Shown here one piece after another: positions 1 to 6,304 of a stretch of 9,806 bases of DNA. The notes under the pieces are model-generated. The model was not told the DNA's origin, did no database searches, and saw nothing but the letters and a program-made list of their open reading frames with translations. The position numbers and the translations under genes are program-made. Within the stretch, counting starts at the first letter, position 1. Every line of letters begins with the position of its first letter. Origin of the DNA: an uncultured Clostridia bacterium (GTDB lineage: Bacteria > Bacillota > Clostridia > Oscillospirales > Acutalibacteraceae); the NCBI GenBank assembly GCA_946186535.1, contig CAMHNT010000069.1:1-9806 (forward strand). Direction: 5' to 3'.

Positions 1-1
1 G

Positions 2-67
2 CTGTTTTTGAAGAGGGAACGCTCTGGCAGAGAGCGTTCCCTAATTATACTAAGTTGATACTATTGC
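2..67 (-). repeat. Partial copy of the palindromic intergenic repeat, reverse orientation
   Basis: The window opens inside a repeat copy. Read on the minus strand, these bases match the copy that begins at 9551: an edge motif resembling GGCAATGTTATCAACTTAG (minus-strand reading of about 49-67), then hairpin H1 (14-42), then the start of hairpin H2 (the CTGTTTTTGAA at 2-12). Relative to 9551-9645 there are scattered substitutions and a gap of roughly a dozen bases between the edge motif and H1. The remainder of this copy lies outside the window on the left. No coding sequence is visible here. Confidence 0.8.
14..42. repeat. Hairpin H1, left copy
   Basis: Perfect 12-base inverted repeat: AGGGAACGCTCT at 14-25 pairs with 31-42 around the five-base loop GGCAG. 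The same hairpin recurs at 5233-5262 and, in opposite orientation, at 9592-9616. There is no T-run after it, so it is not a classical intrinsic terminator on the + strand. Confidence 0.9.
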
Positions 68-94
68 CTTATGACAGTGTTTCAAAATTGCCTT

Positions 95-119
95 TTTAAT
101 AGTACAATGAGTTAATATA
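95..119 (+). repeat. A+T-rich tail motif, copy 1
   Basis: A 25-base stretch containing TACAATGAGTTAATATA. It recurs at 358-382 with two mismatches, and a looser relative (TACAAAGTTAATCAATATA) lies at 5429-5447. In the second and third cases it directly follows the right-hand end of the palindromic repeat, so it is probably the outer tail of that repeat. The AATATA core resembles a -10 element, but no matching -35 is visible. Confidence 0.6.
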
Positions 120-163
120 ACCTTTTGTTCTATTAAAAGTGTTAAAACCGTGAGAATTTCCAT

Positions 164-193
164 GGGGCGAACCACTGTCAGCAGGTTCGCCCC
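164..193. repeat. 10-bp hairpin
   Basis: GGGGCGAACC at 164-173 is the exact reverse complement of 184-193, leaving a 10-base loop. Weaker stems follow: TTTCA/TGAAA at 207-218 and CCACTC/GAGTGG at 232-247. These modules are not in the other two repeat blocks, so this stretch is either a different repeat type or a variable interior of the same mosaic. Confidence 0.75.
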
Positions 194-259
194 CACCCGA
201 ACTCTGTTTCATGTGAAAGTTTATTCTGCCCCCACTCCGCTGAGTGGAGCATAAAGGAG

Positions 260-339
260 TTTCGCCGTCTGCGGACGGCGACCAAAGGCTCTGCCTTTGG
301 AAACCGCCAACTTTTGAAAAAGTTGGATCAAAACTTTAA
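260..339 (+). repeat. Right-hand half of the palindromic repeat, forward orientation
   Basis: Three adjacent hairpins: H3 (arms TCGCCGTC and GACGGCGA, loop TGCG, 262-281), H4 (CCAAAGGC and GCCTTTGG, loop TCT, 282-300) and H5 (CCAACTTTT and AAAAGTTGG around GA, 307-326), followed by the tail ATCAAAACTTTAAT. Bases 260-314 are identical over 55 positions to 9752-9806 at the window end. The same module order occurs inverted at 5063-5138. With the other pieces, this accounts for most of the gene-free 1-456; the remainder is A+T-rich leader before glmM. Confidence 0.9.
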
Positions 340-357
340 TATTGTTTTTAAGAGCGA

Positions 358-382
358 TTTAATAATACAACGAGTTAATATA
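358..382 (+). repeat. A+T-rich tail motif, copy 2
   Basis: Matches 95-119 over 25 bases with two differences (365 and 371). It lies between the right end of the repeat and the glmM ribosome binding site, 75 bases before the glmM start, where a promoter would be expected. A TATAAA follows at 410-415, but neither candidate has a convincing -35. Confidence 0.6.
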
Positions 383-456
383 GATATATTTAAGATTCTT
401 TGAGAATATTATAAAATCAGTAAGTAATTTTTGTTTGAGTAAGGAGAATTCAGATT

Positions 457-1812
457 ATGGGAAGATTATTTGGTACAGACGGTGCGAGAGGCGTTGCAAA
501 TACGGAGCTTACGTGTGAGCTTGCAATGAGCATAGGAAAAGCCGCTGCTATGGTTCTGCTTGACAGCGACGACAACGGAGAGAAGCCTACTATATTGATC
601 GGCAAGGATACACGCTTGTCCTCTGATATGCTCGAAGGGGCGCTCACTGCAGGCCTTTGTTCCGTGGGCGCAAATGTCGTGCATCTCGGTACGGTTCCGA
701 CTCCTGCCGTTGCGTATCTTGTAAGAAAATATAACGCAAGCGCAGGCGTTATGATATCTGCGTCTCACAATCCGCATGAGTTCAACGGAATCAAGATTTT
801 TAATTCCGACGGATATAAGCTTCCCGACGCACTCGAGGAAAAGATTGAGTCAATCGTTATCGATCATGTTATTCCTTATCCGACTCCTACGGGTGAAAAT
901 CTCGGAAGAGTGACGGAAATTCCCGGTGCGGTTGACGATTACATAGATCATATTGTTGAAAGTGTTGAGGGCGATCTGAACGGACTTAAGGTCGCTGTTG
1001 ACTGCTCGAACGGTTCCGCAAGCGCAACGGCGGAAAAGCTTTTCACAAAGCTCGGCGCAGACTTCCGCATTATAAACGACAAACCTGACGGAATCAATAT
1101 CAACGAAAAATGCGGTTCTACTCATATTGAAGGACTTGTTGATTATGTGAAGGCAAACAAGATGGAATGCGGTGTTGCATTTGACGGCGACGCAGACAGA
1201 TGTCTTGCTGTTGACGAAAACGGAAATCTCGTGGACGGCGACTTCCTTATCGCTATCTGTGCGAAGGATCTGAAGGAAAGAGGTCTTCTCAACAACGACG
1301 CCGTTGTCGGTACTGTCATGACAAACATGGGCTTCAACCGTTTCTGCGAGGAGAACGATATAAAGTTTGTTTCGACTTCCGTCGGTGACAGATATGTTCT
1401 TGAAAATATGCTTGAAAACGATTACAACCTCGGCGGCGAGCAGTCAGGTCACGTTATTTTCCTCGACTACGGCACAACAGGCGACGGTCAGCTCACAGGC
1501 GTGCAGCTCCTGAGCATTATTAAGAGAAGCGGTAAAACTCTCTCCGAGCTTTCACAGATCATGCAGAGATATCCGCAGGTACTCATCAACGTCAAGGTCG
1601 CAACCGACAAGAAGGATAAATATTTCACGGACAAGACGATCAAAGCCGAAATCGACAAGGTCAAGGAACAGCTTCGTCACAGAGGAAGAATCCTCGTCAG
1701 ACCTTCCGGCACAGAGCCGCTCATCAGGGTTATGCTTGAGGGCGAGGACTACAAGGAGATTTCGGATCTCGGAAACAGTGTTGCAGATCTTATCAGAGAG
1801 AGACTTTGCTGA
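457..1812 (+). CDS. glmM: Phosphoglucosamine mutase GlmM
   Basis: Cytoplasmic enzyme converting glucosamine-6-phosphate to glucosamine-1-phosphate, the step before UDP-GlcNAc and so feeding peptidoglycan synthesis. The 451-residue length is normal for the family. Visible landmarks are the N-terminal GRLFGTDGARG, the catalytic phosphoserine loop ISASHNP (Ser103 by analogy with E. coli Ser102), the magnesium loop DGDADR (243-248), the sugar-recognition motif GGEQSGH (326-332) and the phosphate-binding loop RPSGTEP (415-421). The ATG is preceded by AAGGAG at 441-446, ten bases away. The methyltransferase gene begins 17 bases after the stop, suggesting cotranscription. In many Bacillota glmM follows cdaA and a YbbR-domain gene; here the upstream 456 bases are noncoding repeat sequence, so that arrangement is not seen. 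Confidence 0.97.
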   Translation: MGRLFGTDGARGVANTELTCELAMSIGKAAAMVLLDSDDNGEKPTILIGKDTRLSSDMLEGALTAGLCSVGANVVHLGTVPTPAVAYLVRKYNASAGVMISASHNPHEFNGIKIFNSDGYKLPDALEEKIESIVIDHVIPYPTPTGENLGRVTEIPGAVDDYIDHIVESVEGDLNGLKVAVDCSNGSASATAEKLFTKLGADFRIINDKPDGININEKCGSTHIEGLVDYVKANKMECGVAFDGDADRCLAVDENGNLVDGDFLIAICAKDLKERGLLNNDAVVGTVMTNMGFNRFCEENDIKFVSTSVGDRYVLENMLENDYNLGGEQSGHVIFLDYGTTGDGQLTGVQLLSIIKRSGKTLSELSQIMQRYPQVLINVKVATDKKDKYFTDKTIKAEIDKVKEQLRHRGRILVRPSGTEPLIRVMLEGEDYKEISDLGNSVADLIRERLC

Positions 1813-1816
1813 TTTT

Positions 1817-1820
1817 GGAG
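1817..1820 (+). promoter_or_regulatory. Ribosome binding site fixing the methyltransferase start
   Basis: GGAG nine bases before the ATG at 1830. It favours that ATG over an in-frame TTG at 1806 that would lie inside the end of glmM and has no comparable site. Confidence 0.7.
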
Positions 1821-1829
1821 CGGAAAAAT

Positions 1830-2690
1830 ATGAGAGAAGCTATTTGGAAAGAATACGAACTTATAGATACATCTTCGGGTGAGCGTCTGGAGCGCTGGGG
1901 CGATAAGATACTTATCCGCCCCGACCCGCAGATCATCTGGAATACAAGAAAAGAAAATCCTCTCTGGAGAAAGGCTCACGCACGCTACCACCGCTCGAAG
2001 TCGGGCGGCGGTAACTGGGAGGTCTACAAGCAGCTGCCGCAGGTCTGGAACGTTGCATACAACGACATTGTTTTCGGCGTAAAGCCTATGGGCTTCAAGC
2101 ACACCGGCATTTTCCCGGAGCAGGCGGCAAACTGGGAGTTTGTGATGAATAAGATAAAATCGGAGAAAAGGCAGCTCAACGTTCTGAATCTCTTCGCTTA
2201 CACAGGCGGCGCAACTCTCGCTTGTCTTAAAGCAGGCGCAAAGGTTTGTCATGTTGACGCTTCGAAGGGCATGGTTCAGTGGGCGAAGGAGAACTCGAAT
2301 CTCTCGAACGTTGCCGACCGACCCGTCAGGTGGATAGTTGACGACTGCGTAAAATTCGTGCAGAGGGAAATCAGAAGAGGCAACAAATACGACGGAATCA
2401 TAATGGATCCTCCGTCCTACGGCAGAGGTCCGGGCGGCGAGATCTGGAAGCTCGAGGAGCAGCTGTTTCCGCTCGTTGAGCTTTGCGCACAGGCTCTGTC
2501 CGATGACGCAAAGTTCTTTATTCTGAATTCGTACACTACCGGTCTTTCTCCGTCGGTCATGCAGTATATGCTCGGAGTTACATTGCAGAAGCGTTTCGGC
2601 GGAGAGGTTTCTGCAGACGAAATCGGACTTAAAGCAACCGACACGGGACTTGTCCTACCCTGCGGTTCGACCGCTATCTGGCAGAAATAA
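1830..2690 (+). CDS. Class I SAM-dependent methyltransferase, RlmI-like group
   Basis: Predicted cytoplasmic methyltransferase of 286 residues with the Rossmann-type SAM fold. Seen in order: a basic, tryptophan-rich N-terminal region (WNTRKENPLWRKAHARYHRS, about 37-56), the SAM-binding motif I LNLFAYTGGATLA (119-131), the acidic motif II VDAS (142-145), DD at 171-172, and the motif IV MDPPSYGRG (192-200). The NLFAYTGG and DPPSYGRG signatures are typical of COG1092-type enzymes, which include the 23S rRNA m5C methyltransferase RlmI. There is no N-terminal PUA domain as in RlmI, so an rRNA substrate is plausible but unproven. The ATG at 1830 has GGAG at 1817-1820 and lies 17 bases after glmM. 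No clear terminator follows. Confidence 0.88.
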   Translation: MREAIWKEYELIDTSSGERLERWGDKILIRPDPQIIWNTRKENPLWRKAHARYHRSKSGGGNWEVYKQLPQVWNVAYNDIVFGVKPMGFKHTGIFPEQAANWEFVMNKIKSEKRQLNVLNLFAYTGGATLACLKAGAKVCHVDASKGMVQWAKENSNLSNVADRPVRWIVDDCVKFVQREIRRGNKYDGIIMDPPSYGRGPGGEIWKLEEQLFPLVELCAQALSDDAKFFILNSYTTGLSPSVMQYMLGVTLQKRFGGEVSADEIGLKATDTGLVLPCGSTAIWQK

Positions 2691-2783
2691 TACACGTATT
2701 TTCTCATTTGTATAGCCGCTTTTTACACTTGTACTGTTAGTAAACTAAATCGGAATTTAATGAGCTAATACGGAGGATTATGT

Positions 2784-3179
2784 ATGATTAATGAAAATAT
2801 ATTTAAGTGTTGTGAAATAGATGAGGATGAAGATTACTGTGACGAATTTAAGGCGGTAGTTGATAGCATCGTTAAATATTTAGAGTACGCTATGAGTGTT
2901 ACATTTACTGAAGATGAATGCGCTGTTCAGGCAATAGATGTATATGATTGTAATATTATCCGCTATTATGCTACTTTAGAGAAAAGTGGTAATGTTCTTG
3001 TGGTGAATGTTCCTATTGATCAGTTTCAAATATGCATAGAAAATTCAGATAATGAAAGAATTATTGTATGCTATTGCGGAATAGACATACCTCAGTATAG
3101 CCAAGAAAATCTTGATAAAATGCGAGATGTTTTGCTTGACTTTGAAGAAAAATATAAAGATTATTTAAGCAATTATTGA
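2784..3179 (+). CDS. Hypothetical acidic, cysteine-rich 131-residue protein (A+T-rich orphan)
   Basis: I do not recognise a family. The start is well supported by CGGAGG at 2771-2776, seven bases before the ATG. The protein has 29 Asp/Glu against 10 Lys/Arg and eight cysteines (9, 10, 19, 46, 56, 84, 96, 98), two of them a Cys-Tyr-Cys pair. It has no signal peptide or membrane segment, so it is probably cytoplasmic. The middle (about 47-100) looks like alternating strands and the C-terminus (105-128) like a charged helix. Base composition differs from the neighbours: the 60 bases from 2941 are 28% G+C, whereas the methyltransferase is near 50-60%. That suggests recent acquisition. Small acidic proteins of this sort include immunity proteins and antirestriction-like proteins, but nothing nearby supports a specific role. 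Confidence 0.75.
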   Translation: MINENIFKCCEIDEDEDYCDEFKAVVDSIVKYLEYAMSVTFTEDECAVQAIDVYDCNIIRYYATLEKSGNVLVVNVPIDQFQICIENSDNERIIVCYCGIDIPQYSQENLDKMRDVLLDFEEKYKDYLSNY

Positions 3180-3255
3180 CAAATTCTGATTTATTTCAGA
3201 AACGCTTTTGTAAAAAGGGAGTTTATATATTAAAATTTTAAAGAGTTGATTAGAA

Positions 3256-4110
3256 ATGCAGTTTATAGATGTTAAAGATTTGGTGTTCGGCTACGAGGAC
3301 GACGAGGACAGCGAGAAAAGAAAAATCGTTCTGAACAAGCTTTCGCTGTCTGTTAAAAAGGGTGAATTTGTCGCGCTTCTCGGTCATAACGGTTCGGGTA
3401 AGTCTACGCTTGCGAAGATGTTCAACGGCATTTTGCAGCCGGAAAGCGGAAGCGTTACCGTTTGCGGACTTGATACGTCCGATGACGACAAGCTTCTTGA
3501 TATAAGAAAAAAGGTAGGGCTTGTTCTACAGAACCCCGACAATCAGCTTGTTGCGAGTATTGTTGAGGAGGACGTGGCTTTCGGTCCGGAAAACCTCGGG
3601 TTAGACCCGAAGGAAATACGCAAAAGGGTCGACGACGCACTTAAGGCCGTTGATATGTATGAATACAGAGGACACGCTCCGCACAAGCTTTCCGGCGGTC
3701 AGAAGCAGCGTGTTGCGATAGCGGGCATAATAGCCATGGAGCCCGAATGTATCGTGCTGGACGAGCCTACCGCAATGCTTGACCCACAAGGCCGCCGTGA
3801 GGTTATGGACACGATCGTCAAGCTGAACAGGGAAAAGAAAATTACTATTATTCTTATAACACACTACATGGACGAGGCGGCGCTTGCGGACAGGCTTGTT
3901 GTTCTCGACGGAGGAAAGATACTGACCGAGGGAACTCCGAAGGAGGTATTTTCTCAAGTAGAGCTTCTGAAACGTCACAGCCTTGACGTTCCGCAGTCAA
4001 CGGAGCTTGCGCATAAGCTGAAATCGTCGGGGTTCGATATAGAGGGAACTCCGCTTGATGTTCCGGAGTGTGTTGAAGCTATTGTAAGCGTATTGGATAA
4101 AAAGAAATAA
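3256..4110 (+). CDS. ecfA1: ECF transporter ATPase subunit EcfA1
   Basis: One of two cytoplasmic ATPases that power an energy-coupling-factor importer for vitamins or metal ions. All ABC motifs are intact in 284 residues: Walker [10 protein letters not shown] (43-51), Q-loop Gln92 in LQNPDNQ, signature LSGGQ (145-149) followed by the KQRVAIAG stretch, Walker B CIVLDE (165-170) with catalytic Glu170, D-loop, and H-loop His203 in LITHYMDEA. The Q-loop form [10 protein letters not shown] and the phrase [14 protein letters not shown] are characteristic of EcfA1. An acidic insert ([10 protein letters not shown], 14-23) lies in the A-loop region. The C-terminal tail (from about 235) is the usual EcfT/partner-binding extension. 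The ribosome site is weak (AAAGAG at 3240-3245). ecfA2 follows after 30 bases. Confidence 0.96.
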   Translation: MQFIDVKDLVFGYEDDEDSEKRKIVLNKLSLSVKKGEFVALLGHNGSGKSTLAKMFNGILQPESGSVTVCGLDTSDDDKLLDIRKKVGLVLQNPDNQLVASIVEEDVAFGPENLGLDPKEIRKRVDDALKAVDMYEYRGHAPHKLSGGQKQRVAIAGIIAMEPECIVLDEPTAMLDPQGRREVMDTIVKLNREKKITIILITHYMDEAALADRLVVLDGGKILTEGTPKEVFSQVELLKRHSLDVPQSTELAHKLKSSGFDIEGTPLDVPECVEAIVSVLDKKK

Positions 4111-4126
4111 TATCCTTTGGATATGA

Positions 4127-4132
4127 AGAGGA
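4127..4132 (+). promoter_or_regulatory. Ribosome binding site fixing the ecfA2 start
   Basis: AGAGGA eight bases before the ATG at 4141. It supports that start over in-frame TTG at 4117 and ATG at 4123, which lack a site at proper distance and would add residues before the conserved start of the ABC domain (LLEVKNLSFTYG). Confidence 0.65.
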
Positions 4133-4140
4133 AATGTGTA

Positions 4141-5001
4141 ATGTCACTTTTAGAGGTAAAAAATCTTTCGTTTACATATGGAACAGGAACGGCATTCGAG
4201 AAGAAAGCCGTCAATAATGTTTCGCTTAATATAGAACAGGGCGAGTTCATCGGAATTATCGGTCACACGGGTTCGGGAAAGTCCACTTTCATTCAGACTC
4301 TCAACGGACTGATAAAGCCTACCGATGGTACGATTCTGCTTGACGGAAAGGATATCTGGGAGAATCCGAAGAAAATCAGAAATGTGAGATTCAGGGTAGG
4401 AATGGTTTTCCAGTATCCCGAGTATCAGCTTTTTGAGGAAACCGTTGAAAAGGATATCGCTTTCGGGCCGAAAAATATGGGACTCGGCGAGGACGAAATC
4501 AAGAAGCGTGTTGAGAGTGCGGCGAGGTTCGTTGATTTAAAGCCCGAGCTGCTGAAGAAATCTCCGTTTGAGCTTTCGGGCGGCGAGAAAAGACGTGCGG
4601 CGATCGCCGGGGTTATTGCGATGGATCCCGATATTCTGATATTGGACGAGCCTACGGCGGGACTTGACCCGAGGGGGAGAGACGTTCTGCTTTCACAGAT
4701 AGCTTCCTATCACAAAACAAAGAATAATACCGTGCTGTTGGTTTCCCACAGCATGGAGGATATATCGAGAATTGCCGATAAGATTCTTGTTATGAACAAG
4801 GGCAATATGTTTGCCTTTGACGAAACGAAGAATATTTTTTCGAGAGGCGAGGAGATTGAAAAAATCGGGCTTCAGATACCGCAGATAACGAAAATTATGA
4901 TTGAGCTTTCGAAGCGTGGGTATGATTTGCCGACGGATATTTATTCGGTGGAGCAGGCGGTTTATGAAATAAAGAAGCTCGGAGGACTTGCGAAGGCTTA
5001 A
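4141..5001 (+). CDS. ecfA2: ECF transporter ATPase subunit EcfA2
   Basis: Partner ATPase of EcfA1; the two dimerise and dock on EcfT to drive uptake through interchangeable S components. The 286 residues carry Walker A GHTGSGKST (41-49), Q-loop Gln91 in VFQYPEYQLF (the aromatic form typical of EcfA2), signature LSGGE (145-149) followed by KRRAAIAG, Walker B ILILDE (165-170) with Glu170, and H-loop His203 in LVSHSMEDI. The signature with Glu in place of Gln is normal for EcfA2. It lies 30 bases after ecfA1 and is surely cotranscribed. In most Bacillota ecfT follows at once; here 478 bases of repeat sequence intervene. Confidence 0.96.
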   Translation: MSLLEVKNLSFTYGTGTAFEKKAVNNVSLNIEQGEFIGIIGHTGSGKSTFIQTLNGLIKPTDGTILLDGKDIWENPKKIRNVRFRVGMVFQYPEYQLFEETVEKDIAFGPKNMGLGEDEIKKRVESAARFVDLKPELLKKSPFELSGGEKRRAAIAGVIAMDPDILILDEPTAGLDPRGRDVLLSQIASYHKTKNNTVLLVSHSMEDISRIADKILVMNKGNMFAFDETKNIFSRGEEIEKIGLQIPQITKIMIELSKRGYDLPTDIYSVEQAVYEIKKLGGLAKA

Positions 5002-5013
5002 GAAATTCATAAG

Positions 5014-5044
5014 GGAAGTTTTTAACGAAAAGGAAAAAACTTCC
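5014..5044. repeat. 10-bp hairpin just after ecfA2
   Basis: GGAAGTTTTT at 5014-5023 pairs exactly with AAAAACTTCC at 5035-5044 around an 11-base loop, starting 12 bases past the ecfA2 stop. Its 3' arm overlaps the CCGGC arm of a second stem (5043-5047 with 5056-5060), so the two cannot both form fully. The run of five T is in the 5' arm, so it is not a standard + strand terminator. Confidence 0.6.
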
Positions 5045-5118
5045 GGCGAAGCGAAGCCGGTAAAAGTTTCGCTCAAGCCTTTTCAAAGGCTTGCAGTTTC
5101 CAAAGGCAGCGCCTTTGG

Positions 5119-5138
5119 TCGCTCGTCGCAACGAGCGA
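5119..5138. repeat. Hairpin H3, middle copy
   Basis: TCGCTCGT pairs with ACGAGCGA around CGCA. Read on the minus strand, the loop is TGCG, the same as in the copy at 262-281. Four of the eight base pairs differ between the two copies and all four remain paired. Confidence 0.85.
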
Positions 5139-5173
5139 AATTCCTTAGCGTTCAGCCCTCTGCAAGGGGTGAA

Positions 5174-5204
5174 TCCGAAAACAGTCCGGTGGACTGTTTT
5201 CGGA
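5174..5204. repeat. Hairpin H2, middle copy
   Basis: Perfect 14-bp stem: TCCGAAAACAGTCC at 5174-5187 with 5191-5204, three-base loop GGT. Its relative at 9620-9650 differs at two stem positions, each matched by the complementary change on the other arm. The TTTT in the 3' arm gives it weak terminator character in either direction. Confidence 0.85.
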
Positions 5205-5232
5205 GAGTGCGACGGCGAAGCCTAGTCCCTTT

Positions 5233-5262
5233 AGGGAGACGCTCTGGCAGAGAGCGTCCCCT
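5233..5262. repeat. Hairpin H1, middle copy
   Basis: GACGCTCT at 5238-5245 pairs with 5251-5258 around GGCAG, and AGGG/CCCT extends the stem after one unpaired A at 5237. This is the only H1 copy with an uncompensated insertion. A small TCCCT/AGGGA palindrome (5226-5237) competes with the outer stem. Confidence 0.8.
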
Positions 5263-5264
5263 GA

Positions 5265-5289
5265 AAAAATGCCGCATTGCGGCATTTTT
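5265..5289 (+). terminator. Intrinsic terminator-like hairpin between ecfA2 and ecfT
   Basis: AAAAATGCCGC at 5265-5275 pairs perfectly with 5279-5289 around ATT: a G+C-rich core (GCCGC/GCGGC) followed directly by five T. The A-run on the other side makes it symmetric, so it could also stop minus-strand transcription. If active, it would separate ecfA1-ecfA2 transcription from ecfT-truA. Confidence 0.65.
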
Positions 5290-5479
5290 AAGGAGTAATG
5301 TTTCGTTAAGGGCTCCGTACCCCAAGGGCACTTGGCTTCGCCGGCGCAACTTAAAAACCTGCCAGAGGCTCTGCCTCTGGACTCCTCAAGCCTTTGAAAA
5401 GGCTTGAGCGAAACTTTAAACGTTAAAGTACAAAGTTAATCAATATAAAGTTACAATAAAGAAAAGAAAGGGTGAGTTT

Positions 5480-6304
5480 ATGCTTAAAGAAATCACTCTC
5501 GGTCAATATTTTCCCGGGAAATCCGTTATTCACAGAATGGACCCCCGAATGAAAATAATTCTCCTGACCTGTTATATAGTATTTATTTTTCTGACAAGGA
5601 ACTATGTTTCGCTTGCGATCATGGCGCTGTCCGTTCTCGGAGTCCTGTTCCTCTCAAAGGTTTCGCCGAAGCTTTATTTCAAAAGCGTGAAAGCAATTAT
5701 ATTTATCGTCCTCTTTACTTCGGCGCTCAATCTGTTTTACGGAACGGGCGATCCGCTATGGGAATGGAAGTTCCTTAAAATAACCGAATCGGGTATCAAT
5801 ACTGCGATTTTTGTTGCGGTGAGAATTATTGCGCTTGTGCTTATCAGCTCGGTGCTTACATATACGACCTCTCCGACCGACCTCACCGACGGTATCGAAA
5901 AGCTTCTGAAGCCGCTGTCGGTCTTTCATATCAAGGTGCACGAGATAGCTATGATGATGACTATTGCGCTGAGATTTATTCCCACGCTTCTTGAGGAGAC
6001 CGACAAGATCATGAGCGCTCAAAAGGCGAGGGGCGCCGATTTTGAAAGCGGCAATTTCATGAACAGAATAAAGGCTCTCGTCCCGATTCTTGTTCCGCTT
6101 TTTGTTTCCGCTTTCAGACGTGCGTTCGACCTTGCTATGGCAATGGAAAGCCGCTGCTATCACGGCGGCGACGGCAGAACGAGAATGAAGGTTCTGAAAT
6201 ATTCGAAATATGATTTTGCGGCGCTCGGAGTGCTTGCAGTTATATTTGTTGGAGTGATAATATGCAATTTGAAGCTTCCTGTAACAATCCGCTCAGGAAT
6301 GTAA
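5480..6304 (+). CDS. ecfT: ECF transporter transmembrane subunit EcfT
   Basis: Integral membrane scaffold linking the EcfA1/EcfA2 ATPases to an S component. The 274 residues show hydrophobic segments at about 26-39, 43-58, 72-88, 107-128 and 247-263, and a cytoplasmic coupling domain between the last two. The two coupling motifs that dock into the ATPases are present: Ala-Arg-Gly at 183-185 in SAQKARGADF, and Ser-Arg-Cys at 224-226 in AMESRCYHGG. The second is often Ala-Arg-Gly or a near relative; this variant looks functional. The N-terminal phrase HRMDPRMKI is typical. AAAGG at 5467-5471 precedes the ATG by eight bases. The upstream sequence is the repeat block, so a promoter in 5418-5470 is likely, but no convincing -35/-10 pair is seen. 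The 3' end overlaps truA. Confidence 0.95.
   Translation: MLKEITLGQYFPGKSVIHRMDPRMKIILLTCYIVFIFLTRNYVSLAIMALSVLGVLFLSKVSPKLYFKSVKAIIFIVLFTSALNLFYGTGDPLWEWKFLKITESGINTAIFVAVRIIALVLISSVLTYTTSPTDLTDGIEKLLKPLSVFHIKVHEIAMMMTIALRFIPTLLEETDKIMSAQKARGADFESGNFMNRIKALVPILVPLFVSAFRRAFDLAMAMESRCYHGGDGRTRMKVLKYSKYDFAALGVLAVIFVGVIICNLKLPVTIRSGM
6251..6254 (+). promoter_or_regulatory. Ribosome binding site inside ecfT that fixes the truA start
   Basis: GGAG seven bases before ATG 6262, within the last codons of ecfT. No other usable start codon lies in the truA frame between 6262 and the ATG at 6316, which would cut into the first core strand, so this site decides the start and implies a 43-base overlap with ecfT. 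Confidence 0.75.

Larger units (their letters stand above)
5063..5417. repeat. 355-bp palindromic mosaic with perfect 31-bp inverted ends
   Basis: Bases 5063-5093 are the exact reverse complement of 5387-5417, and the similarity continues imperfectly inward through the adjacent CCAAAGGC (5100-5118) and CCAGAGGC (5362-5380) hairpins. The block appears to be two copies of the repeat facing outward. The left one (5063-5262) is inverted and holds H5, H4, H3, the GGGTGAAT linker, H2 and H1. The right part (about 5322-5417) is forward and holds only H4 and H5. Between them are a terminator-like hairpin (5265-5289) and minor palindromes (CCAAG/CTTGG at 5322-5335, CGCCGGCG at 5339-5346). There is no transposase. 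It fills the gap between ecfA2 and ecfT; an open frame through it is judged spurious. Confidence 0.88.

Noticed and set aside
410..415. TATAAA as a -10 element for glmM
   Set aside because: The spacing to the start is plausible, but no -35-like hexamer lies 15-19 bases upstream, and the region is generally A+T-rich.
2722..2750. TTTACA with CTAAAT at 17 bases as a promoter for the A+T-rich orphan
   Set aside because: The -35 matches five of six, but the -10 matches only three of six, too weak in A+T-rich sequence.
3176..3181. Perfect TTGACA as a -35 for ecfA1
   Set aside because: The bases 16-18 downstream (around GAAACG) do not resemble a -10; the hexamer overlaps the stop codon of the preceding gene and is probably chance.
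3184..3201. TTCTGA/TCAGAA hairpin after the orphan gene as a terminator
   Set aside because: The six-base stem is A+T-rich and has no T-run directly after it.
5152..5349. Minus-strand open frame of 65 codons within the repeat block
   Set aside because: It is the antisense counterpart of the same palindromic sequence, with no ribosome site or family resemblance.
4988..5407. An open frame of 139 codons (TTG start) running from the end of ecfA2 through the repeat block
   Set aside because: It overlaps ecfA2, lacks a ribosome binding site, reads straight through hairpin arms and gives a low-complexity Arg/Ser/Leu-rich product with no recognisable family. Both strands of the block stay open because of palindromic composition.
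5063..5417. CRISPR array or riboswitch in the ecfA2-ecfT gap
   Set aside because: There are no evenly spaced direct repeats and no match I recognise to a riboswitch core; the structure is inverted repeats shared with two other gene-free regions.
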